NCBI GenBank assembly: GCA_002914805.1
Contig: JXTB01000013.1
Location: forward strand, 1,833,208-1,897,207
Source: Parasponia andersonii
Taxonomy: Eukaryota > Streptophyta > Magnoliopsida > Rosales > Cannabaceae
Length of the DNA: 64,000 bases
Direction of reading: 5' to 3'
In this document: in pieces, positions 24,283 to 33,577 of the stretch
Layout of the letters: each line of letters opens with the position of its first letter
How positions within the stretch are numbered: position 1 is the stretch's first letter
Notes under the pieces: generated by a model
The model's input: only the letters and a program-made list of their open reading frames with translations
Databases searched by the model: none
What the model was told of the DNA's origin: nothing
Program-made: the position numbers and the translations under genes

Positions 24283-24848
24283 TTGATTGATATTTACCTG
24301 GAGGGAGATCGGGACAAAAATGAGTTCGCGTAGGTTACGAATTGATTGTAAAATCCTTTAAGCGCTTTTATGCGTGCTGCTTCCTTTTAGCCTTGGATTA
24401 ATAATGTATTAACAAATAATTTGACGTTTTGCTTCGTCTTGACAATAAAGGTGCTCTTATTTACGTGTCCTTTACTCGTTGCATATTATTTGAGAAACAA
24501 CATTGTTTATTTTTAACCATATTGTTCTTTCTCCAGCTAATTTTTTTCTATAGAATCAATTTTACTGATCTGACCCTGCCAACCTCACCCCCACAAAAAT
24601 CTTTCGACAATTTATGGCCATATTATATATATATATGTTACTTGTGCTAAGAATGACAAAATTTTGTTTTAAGGATGTTATCATCAGTCCGAATCATCCG
24701 CTGCCCAAAATTGCAAAGCTTATTATGGACCGTTGGAAGAGGCGCCCATTATTAGAGCTTCCCCTATCTGTTTGTATTTATGGCAATGGCGCTCTGTATA
24801 AATATGACTGGAAACTATCGACACAGGAAAAGAAGGCTGATAAAAGCA
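24283..24848. other. Short intergenic region and promoter of the EXORDIUM-like gene
   Basis: 3' flank of the acetyltransferase gene, then the promoter. TATAAATA at about 24797-24804 lies some 50 bases before the chosen ATG at 24849. Confidence 0.5.
24797..24804 (+). promoter_or_regulatory. Candidate TATA box
   Basis: TATAAATA lies 45-52 bases upstream of ATG 24849. It would place the transcript start just before this ATG and makes the upstream in-frame ATG at 24780 unlikely as the start. Confidence 0.5.
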
Positions 24849-25778
24849 ATGGCTTCTTCCCGGCCTCTGCCTCTGGTGCTCTCACTTCTTCTCCTCCTCA
24901 TCAGCCAATTAAGCGTAGGCCATGGCTTCCAGTCTCCACCCCATAAATTGGCCTACCACGGCGGACCTCTCCTCACAGGCAACATCGACGTGTCCATCCT
25001 GTACTATGGTCGTATCGGCCACGTCCAGAAGAGTGTCATCCGGACCTTCCTCAAGTCTCTCAACAGCGTCAGCGCCTATGGTGGTGCCAAGCCCACGGTG
25101 TCTACCTGGTGGAGCATGGTGGAGAGCTACCAGTCGTTTGCCGGAAGACACGTCCGTAGGAGCCCCAAAATCCGAGTGAGGGTGGCCAGCGTGGTGACTG
25201 ACACCTCCTACTCGGTGGGGAAAGTCATGACTGTGGATTTCATCAAGCTGCTGGTGGAGAAGGCCACGGCTGGCAAGCGCAACACCCTGGCGCTCATCTT
25301 CACAGACAGGCAGGTGACGGTTCAGGAGATGTGCACCGGAAGATGCGCGCAGCACGGGGCGTTCGGTGAGCAGCCCTACGTTTTGGTGGGGAACCCGGAG
25401 ACGGAGTGCCCCGGAGCGTGCGCCTGGCCATTCCACAAGTCCGACTACGGGCCGCAAGGAGTGGTGCTGCAGCCGCCGAGCGGGAACGTGGGGGCTGATG
25501 CTATGATCGTATCGCTGGCATCGGGGTTGGCCGACGCCGTGACGAACCCGTTTAACACCGGGTTCTTCCAGCCGGGAGGCGGACACGGGGGTCTACTTGG
25601 GGCGGGAACTGTGTGCCAGGGGATGTTCGGAAGCGGGGCGTTCCCCGGATACACCGGAAAGATTCGGGTCGACCCGAAGAGCGGTGGGGCATTCAACTCC
25701 CACGGTGTCAAGGGCAAGAAGTTCTTGCTCCCCGCCGTGTGGAACCCTGCAACATCCTCTTGTTGGACTCCTGTCTAA
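24849..25778 (+). CDS. EXORDIUM-like secreted protein (PHI-1 family)
   Basis: EXORDIUM/PHI-1 family proteins are secreted cell-wall proteins tied to brassinosteroid and sugar-dependent growth; their biochemical activity is unknown. The gene is intronless, GC-rich compared with its surroundings, and encodes 309 residues, typical for the family. A signal peptide (PLPLVLSLLLLLISQLSVGHG) covers about residues 6-26. Family motifs are LAYHGGPLLTGNIDVSILYYG, STWWSMVESYQ, CTGRCAQHGAFG, VGNPETECPGACAWPF, VSLASGLADAVTNPF and RVDPKSGGAFNSHGVKG, with conserved cysteines in the CTGRC, ECPGAC and terminal CW positions. An in-frame ATG at 24780 adds 23 residues ahead of the signal peptide, but the TATA box lies after it, so 24849 is preferred. 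Confidence 0.93.
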   Translation: MASSRPLPLVLSLLLLLISQLSVGHGFQSPPHKLAYHGGPLLTGNIDVSILYYGRIGHVQKSVIRTFLKSLNSVSAYGGAKPTVSTWWSMVESYQSFAGRHVRRSPKIRVRVASVVTDTSYSVGKVMTVDFIKLLVEKATAGKRNTLALIFTDRQVTVQEMCTGRCAQHGAFGEQPYVLVGNPETECPGACAWPFHKSDYGPQGVVLQPPSGNVGADAMIVSLASGLADAVTNPFNTGFFQPGGGHGGLLGAGTVCQGMFGSGAFPGYTGKIRVDPKSGGAFNSHGVKGKKFLLPAVWNPATSSCWTPV

Positions 25779-27589
25779 GTCTAGTAGTACTCCTACTTCT
25801 CGCACTCGCACTCGCTCATGCAATTCAACAAACATTTTTTTCTTTTGTCTTTCTCCGGTTTCCTCCTCTTTTGGGGAAACAAAAACAAATCATCAAACTC
25901 TAGTAAAGTTCACAATCCCCCTTCTTCTTAATCTTGTATTATATATATTCAGACTTAGATAGTTTTTCATTTCCGTAAAAGAAGAAGAAGAAGAAGATTA
26001 GATTAGTATCGCTATCTATTATCTCTTTGACGACGTAAGACTTTCCTATCAATTTTGCACATTATTAAACCTTCACACAAGATCCTATGCAATATATATA
26101 TATATATATATTATTATTATTTAGTTTCATCAGTCACTCATCACATGTTGGATCCTAGATGGCTGGACCTCTTTCCCCCTAAAAAAGAAAAATAATAAGA
26201 AATAAAATATCTTAGACCTCGTATTGAAAAAATATTCATTTTCTTTATAACTTCCTATATCTGAACCAACTATCAATTTTGTTAGACTTATCCAATATAT
26301 TAATTTCAAGTAAATCACAAGTCGATTTCTTACACCAATGACTAATTTATCAATTTAACATCATTGGTTGGGGTAGTATAGCTGCAAGAGATAATGTCCT
26401 ACTTGGATCTTCGTTTATATTGTTTAAAAGTTTATATGGAATCATTGATCAAGGCAAAAAAAAAAAAAAAAAAAAAAAAACGCACCACCACTGTCCTCTT
26501 TTTATTTAATTGAAAAAAATGGAGACTGATTTATCAATTTACAGATATGTGAACCCTGCATTTCACACTCGAAGAAATGGTACACTCATATGTGATATCA
26601 AAGTTTATACTGGGTTTATAGCAAAATAATCGAATTTTGGAACAATTTTAAGTTAATGTCCGTTTTTCACATCATATAGCAAAATGACTAATACTAGGTA
26701 TAAAAATAAGATGTACCCTTTATAAAACCAAAGTAGTATAAAAGCAAAATATATGCCGTACATAAATTAAAATTAGTATAAAAATGAATATATCAAATAT
26801 AAAAACACATATACTTGAAAAAACGAATATTTATGGGAAATTAAAATATATAGTAGCTATTTTGACTAAAATGATTTTTTCCAATAGTATTTTAGTATTT
26901 TGTGATCCTATGCAAGGGAGAGTCATAATTTATGACTATTGATTAATTATAAAAAAAAATAATTTTATAATTGTCGTATAATTTGTAATACTACTAAAAA
27001 CATTAATTTTTAAAAATTATTAAAAAGGTCAATTTTGCAGCAAATTAATGCTACCAGCTCAATTTCCCAACATTTATTTATGGTTATGGGTGGTGTGTGT
27101 GATGAGTTATGACCGTCAGAAAAAGGTGATTTTGGCCCAAATTACTTATGCTGAGGTGAGGTGGAATCATTGAAAGCGAAACCAAAGCTCATTGTGGCAC
27201 AAGAAAGCCCAACAAACACTTAAGCCCAATTGTTTGAGTGAACAGAAGAAAAAGAAAAAGAAAAAGAAAAAGAAAAGAGGAGAGCGGGCAAAGAGACAGA
27301 AGAGTTAGGGTTCGTGAGCTGCTGTGCAGATCTGCTTTTAACGTCAAGTCACACAACACACAAACAAAGAGTTTGGGAAGCATAATCATCTTTGCAAAAA
27401 GGTACACTTTTTGTTTGGAATCTCTATTTCCCCTAATTAATTCATTCGTTGGTTCGTCCGTCCTACTCTGGTTTTGATTCTTATTTGTTAAAAAGTGAAT
27501 GATCACAATGACCATTTTTTATTTGTTGTGTTTGTGTTTTGGATTTGGATTTGGATTTGGGTTTTGCATTCATAATATGATTGTTAGAT
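25779..27589. other. Intergenic region and spliced leader of THO7
   Basis: 3' flank of the EXORDIUM-like gene, a TA tract near 26095, an A run at 26457-26480, then AT-rich spacer. A GAAAAA repeat (27245-27280) opens the THO7 leader. A leader exon ending near 27400 (AAAAAG|GTACAC) and an acceptor just before 27588 (TTGTTAG) suggest a 5' untranslated intron. Confidence 0.45.
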
Positions 27590-28867
27590 ATGTTGGTGAA
27601 AGGGCGGAAAGTTTCGGGTCGAGGTGAAGCAGTAGCTGCTGCTGCTGCTGCTGTGACTGCTAACTATGCGTTTGGGTCTGTTGAAGATGACATTATTATT
27701 AAACACAGGCTTCTCACCCGCACTACCACCACCAGGGGCAGGGGCGAACCCCCTTTGAAGAAGCTCCAGAAGAAGTTCACCTCTTTTTTCCTTGAGACTG
27801 ACAAGGACGATGACTCCAACTCCAACTCCAGCTCCAGCTCCAGCGAGGTGAAGCAGTAGCTGCTGCTGCTGCTGCTGTGACTGCTAACTATGCGTTTGGG
27901 TCTGTTGAAGATGACATTATTATTAAACACAGGCTTCTCACCCGCACTACCACCACCAGGGGCAGGGGCGAACCCCCTTTGAAGAAGCTCCAGAAGAAGT
28001 TCACCTCTTTTTTCCTTGAGACTGACAAGGACGATGACTCCAACTCCAACTCCAGCTCCAGCTCCAGCTCCAGCTCCAACTACGCCGACTGCGAGAAGCT
28101 TGCCAAAGCCTTCTTGCAGGAGTTCTCCACCTTCGAGATTCCGCTCCTCAAGAGCAGGGCTGTTGTGGACGCCAACCTCAGAGAGAAGGACAACTTCATT
28201 GAGTTGAAGGAGGAGATCAACTCCCAGATTCTCCAAGCTCAGTCCGACATCCAGCTTCTTAAGAAGCAGCTGGAAGAGAGCAAGATTGAGAGGCAACACA
28301 AGGAGGAGTGTGAGGCCGTTAGGAAGCTGATCGCCACGCAGCCTCCGAGATCCCAGACGCAGAAGCTCATCTCCCAATTGGAGAAAGAGATTGCCGCACT
28401 CGATGCCGAGAACACTGCCACTTCTAGGTTGCTGGAACTCCGCAAGAAACAGTTTGCTCTTGTGCTTCACTTGGTAATTCTCTTCTCCCTTAATATGATA
28501 AATGAATCCCCACCCCACCCCACCTCACCTCTCCTCTCCTCTTATGTTGTCATATATTATTTACTTTTCTTTCTTATGATAAATGAATCAAACGACTCTA
28601 ACTTACATTTACATTTATGTCAAATTCGATTCCCCTTCCCCCGTATGATTTTCATTCGTATAATTTTATATGTTTCCATTATCTGTGTGATGGCCAACAA
28701 TAGTTCTCGTCGTTTTTCATTCCAACTATCTGCAGGTGGATGAGTTGCAGAATACTATAGAGGAAGAGCAGAAGAATTTGATCGAGGAGATGAGACTTGC
28801 CACGGAGGAGCACAAGAATTGGTTGGAGGATGCCATTGGGGGTTCAGAGCCCATGGCTGTTGATTAG
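27590..28867 (+). CDS. THO complex subunit 7 (THO7/THOC7-like)
   Basis: THO7 is a coiled-coil subunit of the nuclear THO/TREX complex, which couples transcription to mRNA export. Translation from ATG 27590 gives [16 protein letters not shown], the family start, then [27 protein letters not shown] and [13 protein letters not shown]. Later parts are [20 protein letters not shown], a long coiled coil with [17 protein letters not shown], and [19 protein letters not shown]. The last exon holds [19 protein letters not shown] and ends SEPMAVD. A perfect 224-bp tandem duplication (27621-27844, 27845-28068) breaks the frame: read straight through, translation stops at 27857-27859, and the second copy has no ATG of its own. 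If 27624-27847 is removed as a GT..AG intron, exons 27590-27623, 27848-28473 and 28736-28867 give an intact 263-residue protein. An Ala run and a Ser/Asn run are extra to the family. Identity is certain; expression form is not. Confidence 0.9.
27621..28068. repeat. Perfect 224-bp tandem duplication inside THO7
   Basis: Copy 1 is 27621-27844 and copy 2 is 27845-28068; I found no mismatch. Both start GAGGTGAAGCAG. The period of 224 is not a multiple of three. The right edge lies in a CCAGCT-type repeat, and the breakpoint is uncertain by about one base. Confidence 0.95.
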
Positions 28868-29475
28868 TTACTACTGTCTTTCTCCATTGAAAGGTTATGT
28901 CCTCAATGTTTCATGTATCTCTCCATCTTCACAAACACATACTACACTTCAGTCTCATAAAAACCTTTCACTTCAGGTCAGCATAAGTAATGTTTCTGTT
29001 ATTTAATTCTGTGATAGACTTTAGGGCATACCAACACTCATCGGGAAGGTGTTACTATTTGAAACTGCACCAAGGTTAATTCAAGTGAACAGCAGTGGCT
29101 AGTTACAAGTTTAGTTTCCATAATACAATTAACTTTGAGAATCAGCAAATTGAGAGTTGTTCTACAATGAGTATTGCTAGTAATATTGTGCCTTCGCTTG
29201 CTGCTAAGTTAATTTCCAGCTCATTGGAAAAGCTGTCCGACCATTCTCCTAACCGGGGAGTAATGACAAATAGCTATTTAGCATAGGGCATCAAGACTGT
29301 TAAGCGGCACAATAATAGGTCTGATTATATTAAGTGTAAAGCGTCAAACTATTAAGCAGCATAATAGGCTTGATTCTATAAAAAAGACATGACCATTGAA
29401 TATCATCAGCTGAACACAGTTTCTGATTTACTTTATTATTTCCGCAAGCTGGGATTGTAAGTAAAAAGATTTCAT
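28868..29475. other. 3' flanks of THO7 and Bet v 1-like copy 1
   Basis: The stretch at about 29020-29460 is similar to 30690-31090 (shared ACACTCATCGGGAAG-like and GAATATCATC segments). It marks the duplicated unit of the Bet v 1-like array. No other gene is seen. Confidence 0.5.
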
Positions 29476-30048
29476 TCAAGGGTTGGTCTTGGTGAGATGG
29501 TTTTGGGCAAGAAGTGAGATGGCAGCCAGGGTGTCGACAGAGACGACGGAGGCATTGGCAGCAGAATCATCGTTGAGTTCATATTCCACGGTGGACTTGA
29601 TAATGGAGGAATGGTTGTCCTTCTCGATGATCTCAAAGCGAACTCGATGAAGTGTAAAACCCAACTCCAGATATCCTCCTTCAACCACCTCGGTTTCTTT
29701 CACACGCTTCTCATTATCCACCTTGGTGAACTTCTCCTTGTAATCACTGAACCTTGCCGCGCCTGATCAATTTTAAATATTCATTTGATTCGATATGAAC
29801 GGCTAACGGGTAGAAGACAGTAAATCTAGTAATTAAGCATGCGAGGAATACGTATACGTACCTGGAACAAAAATGAGGTGGAGAATGGTGCCAACACCGC
29901 CATCACCTTTGACCAGGTTGATCTTTTGGATAACACTTGAGAGTTCCTCCTCTACGAGTTTTGCCAGTTGAAGAGAGCTGTAGAGTTCCCAAACTTGGTT
30001 CGCAGGCATATTGACTTCCAACTCATGCGAAAGCTGTCCACTAACCAT
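29476..30048 (-). CDS. Bet v 1-like protein (norcoclaurine synthase/MLP-like), copy 1
   Basis: Bet v 1-fold proteins bind small hydrophobic ligands. Those closest to S-norcoclaurine-synthase-like proteins include enzymes, but most are of unknown function. Exons 29862-30048 and 29476-29762 give 157 residues, the normal size, with the single intron in the family's usual position (after FVPG). Visible are SHELEVNMPANQVWELY, the glycine-rich loop GDGGVGT, the segment DYKEKFTKVDNEKRVKE, EGGYLELGF and the C-terminal helix VVSVDTLAAISLLAQNHL. It is the member nearest THO7. I see no feature that proves norcoclaurine synthase activity, and plants outside a few lineages carry such genes without making the alkaloids. 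Confidence 0.88.
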
Positions 30049-31103
30049 GTTTGTTTTTCGCTCTTTCTTTGTTTCGAGTTGTGATCGATCTATTCTATGG
30101 CGATGAGTTTGATGGGGTTAAGTAGTAGTACTTTGTGGGCAATTTGGTAGTGCCACATATTTTATTTGTTGACCAATGGGCAACATTCTACATCCGCTTT
30201 AAGACAAACTCGGCAACCATTGGAATAACCGTCTAGAGATTCCTGCCGTTAGGTTGACCTTTATGTGGTCTGTCTGTGTATGCCCCTCCTCCTATCTGTA
30301 TCTATGGAGATGAAAGTTTCTTGCATTTTTCACTTTTCTTTGCTGAATTTTCATTAAACCACTAGATTTTTCGGCCTTTTGTTTTTTCTTCGTACAGCTG
30401 TCGATGCAAGGTTATGTCCGCTTATTTTAATTTGTATCCTTTGTGAATCGTATCTCTCGATGTTAAGTTACTCATAGTATGTGGTTCAGTTTCATAAATG
30501 TTGCGGTTCTTTTGGTAATCAAATGAAGTAAAGGTTTAACTTTTGAAGCACTTCCCAACAGTATACTCTTAGGTTCGTTTAGATAATGAAATCTGACTCT
30601 CTTGAGTTATTCTTGCGAACCCGTGTTGCAAGTTTACGTGATGAGAAAAGTTGTGCAAACCTTCTTCACTTCGAGTTGACAGAAATAATGTTTCTTTTAC
30701 GCATATTAACACTCGTCGGGAAGAAGGTGTTACTATTTAACACCACCACCGAAGCTAATTCGAGTGAAGAATAGGGGCAATTGCAGGTTTAGTATCCAGC
30801 CTTCAGGCAACAATTTAATTTGAGAATCAGCAAGTTGAGTTGAGAGTCGCTCTCCAATTAAACGATTACTTTCAACTGGCACCTTGATTAGTTCATTTTC
30901 TCAACTAGTGAGAAATGACAATTAAACGATTATGAAGCGTAAAGCATCAAAAAATTAACAGCATAATAATAATATATAGGTCTGACCTTATACAAAAGAG
31001 ATGACCACTGAATATCATCTGATGAACACACATGTTCTTAGTCATAATTTTATTATTTCATGTGAAAGCAGCACAGGATTGATAGTTCTAAGGAAGATTT
31101 TAT
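30049..31103. other. Spacer between Bet v 1-like copies 1 and 2
   Basis: The promoter of copy 1 is followed by a stretch (30245-30365) similar to 32495-32615, and a stretch (30690-31090) similar to 29020-29460. The spacer is therefore part of the repeated unit. No intact gene is seen. Confidence 0.5.
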
Positions 31104-31675
31104 TCAAAGTTTGGTGTTGGTGAGATGGTTTTGAGCAATAAGTGAGATGGCAGCCAGGGAGTCGACAGAGACGATGGAGGCGTTAGCAGCAGAATCATCA
31201 TTTAGTTCATACTCGATGGTGGACTTGATGATGGAGGAATGGTCGTCTTTCTCGATGATCTCAAGGCGAACTCGATAAAGTGAGAAACCCAACTCTAGAT
31301 ATCCTCCTTCGACCACCTCGGCTTCTTTCACACGATTCTCGTTGTCCACCTTGGTGAACTTCTCCTTGTAATCACTGTAACTTGCGGCGCCTGATCATCA
31401 ATAATATTCACTAGTAACAAAACTTTGATTTGATTTTGACCAAAACAAAGCAAATTAGCGAAAGGAAAATTGATGAATATGTAGGTACCGGGGACAAAAA
31501 TGAGGTGGAGAATGGTGCCAACGCCGCCATCACCTTCTACTAAGTCGATCTTTTGGATAGTAGATGAGAGTTGTTCCTCCACGAGTTTTGCCAACCGAAG
31601 CGTGCCATAGAGTTCCCAAACTTGGCTCGCAGGCACCTTCACCTCCAACTCATGAGAAAGCTGTCCACTAATCAT
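31104..31675 (-). CDS. Bet v 1-like protein, copy 2
   Basis: Exons 31489-31675 and 31104-31390 give 157 residues. It is very close to copy 1: SHELEVKVPASQVWELYG, GDGGVGT, FVPG before the intron, DYKEKFTKVDNENRVKE, EGGYLELGF and a C-terminal VSVDSLAAISLIAQNHL. All splice borders are canonical. After the intron it reads AASYSDY where copies 1 and 3 read AARFSDY. No disabling change is seen, so it is probably functional. See copy 1 for the family role. Confidence 0.88.
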
Positions 31676-32946
31676 GTTTGAAATTTTTTTTCTTCTTTCT
31701 TTCGAGAAATGATGGATCGATCGGTTGTATGTATGATTTGTATATGGTATATAATGAATGAATGATGCGGTTGAGGTAGTGGACTAGTGGTATTGGGCAT
31801 TTTGTCAGTGCCACATATTTTTATGCACCAACAATAGCCAAACATTTGCTTCCGCTTGACGACGAACTGGGCATTCATTGGAATATATAATCCATCGAGA
31901 GATTCCTCCCCTTAGATTTGTCAACCGGGCCAATTCTAAATAACTAAATTACAATTTTGCCATTTTGTTCTTATTTAACAATTACTATCCAGATCAAAAG
32001 CATCGCACCTAATCAAGATACACATTATTTAACAATTCGAGTTTTAAGAGAAATGGGAGGAAACAAAAGTAGTATTGGCCCGAATAACAGTTTCAATTAT
32101 AGAAAGAGATTGCCAAAGCCGAGAACACAAGCAGTTTAAGGTTGTTGGAACTCCACAAGAATCAGTTTGCTCTCGTGCTTCACTTGGTACATATGTAGCC
32201 CTTAATATGATCACCTCTGATTGAGCATAAAGAATTTCCCATAGTGAAAAATGGATCTTAGGACTGAAACACAAATTGTTTAATTGGCATCATTTACCGG
32301 AAACTGAACTCTCCCCTATGTATGATGTTCATTTATTTACAAAAGGTCCAAATCTTTACTGTGATGATCATCACTAGCCCTTAATTCCCTCAAAGAGGTC
32401 ATGACATACTTTCAGCACTTAGGTGGCTTTAATTTCAATTAGTTGATGAACTACATTTTGGATTTCAAATTGCCTTGCTTAGTACATATTCATGGTACGT
32501 GCTTGACCTTTGTGGCGGCCTCTGTCTTTGTTGGTCCCCTCCTATTTGTTTGTATCTATGAGGCCGAAATTTTATTGCATTTGTCATTCGCTGAAATTTT
32601 CATTAAAACCGGCCGCCTCTATATAACATTTTCCTTATTATTCATTATAAATATCTGCATGTGGATTATATGAATTGCAGGAGTACGTCATTACTAAAGA
32701 TCTAGGGGGGAGCAGAAGAATTTGATCGATCGTCGAATCGAGGCTTGCAATAAGGTAATTATATGTACTCTCAATTGCAATTTAATGTATCATTTGTTTG
32801 TGCATTGTGTCTCTCCATGTTCAGGAACAAATAATATAGTTTATCTTGCATTTATTTTGGCACCCTTTGGAATCCATTCAACTGGAATTGGCACTTTTTT
32901 TATATTTATTTATTTATAATTGGAAATAAGCGATTGAAAATGAGAT
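31676..32946. other. Spacer between Bet v 1-like copies 2 and 3, with THO7 debris
   Basis: Holds the promoter of copy 2 and the decayed THO7 pieces listed separately. The stretch at 32495-32615 repeats 30245-30365. Confidence 0.5.
32098..32755 (+). pseudogene. Decayed THO7 fragments
   Basis: The segment 32098-32215 matches the end of THO7 exon 2 and its intron: AGAGATTGCC, GCCGAGAACAC, TTGTTGGAACTCC, AGTTTGCTCTCGTGCTTCAC, then CCCTTAATATGAT, which in THO7 is intron sequence. The segment 32655-32755 matches the last THO7 exon (GAATTGCAGGAGTA, AGCAGAAGAATTTGATCGA, CGAGGCTTGC). Gaps and stops prevent any product. Keeping intron sequence shows a genomic duplication, not a processed copy. Confidence 0.85.
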
Positions 32947-33577
32947 TTACTTAAAAATTGGGTTGAGGTTGGGCGTGGGCGTGGGCGTGAGATGGTTTTG
33001 GACAACAAGTGAGAGAGCGGCGAGGGTGTCGATAGAGACGAGTGAGACATTGGCAGCAGAGTCGTCGTTGAGTTGGTATTCGAAAGTGGACTTGATGATG
33101 GAGGAGCGGTCATCCTTGTCGATGATCTCAAACCGAACTCGAAGATATTTGAAACCAAAATCCAGATATCCTCCTTCGATCACCTCAGCTTCTTTCACAC
33201 GCTTTTCATGATCCACCTTGGTGAACTTCTCCTTGTAATCACTGAACCTAGCCGCCCCTGCCCATGATCTCATAAATTAATATCATTATTAATCTAGTAA
33301 AATTAAAATTAAAATTAAAATTAAATTTAAGCAGAGCAGCCTATATATATATATATTTATAGGTACAAGCGGTACACGTACCGGGAACAAAAAAGAGGTG
33401 AAGAACGGTGCCAACGCCGCCATCACCTTCAACGACGTTGATCTTCTGGATAACAGTTGAGAGTTGTTCCTCTACGAGTTGTGCCAGTCGAAGGGAGCTG
33501 TAGAGTTCCCAAACTTGGCTCGCACCCACCTTGACTTCCAACTCATGCGATTGCGAAACCTCTTCTCCGCTAACCAT
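32947..33577 (-). CDS. Bet v 1-like protein, copy 3 (longer ends)
   Basis: Exons 33382-33577 and 32947-33257 give 168 residues. The N-terminus has three extra residues (MVSGEEVSQSHELEV) and the C-terminus has a Thr-Pro repeat tail (PTPTPNLNPIFK) from a short tandem repeat at 32965-32990. The core keeps GDGGVGT, the FVPG intron site, DYKEKFTKVDHEKRVKE and EGGYLDFGF. It is the most diverged of the three, placing it as the oldest split or the fastest changing. Canonical splice sites and an open frame suggest function. Confidence 0.86.

Noticed and set aside
24780..24848. Upstream in-frame ATG for the EXORDIUM-like gene
   Set aside because: The candidate TATA box lies downstream of it, and it would bury the signal peptide behind 23 residues.
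24909..25586. Long open frame on the minus strand opposite the EXORDIUM-like gene
   Set aside because: It mirrors a GC-rich, strongly biased coding strand; the plus-strand protein is a clear family member and the antisense product matches nothing.
27664..28518. 284-codon minus-strand frame opposite THO7
   Set aside because: Shadow of the THO7 coding bias and Ser/Asn repeats; the plus strand encodes a recognised protein with proper splice sites.
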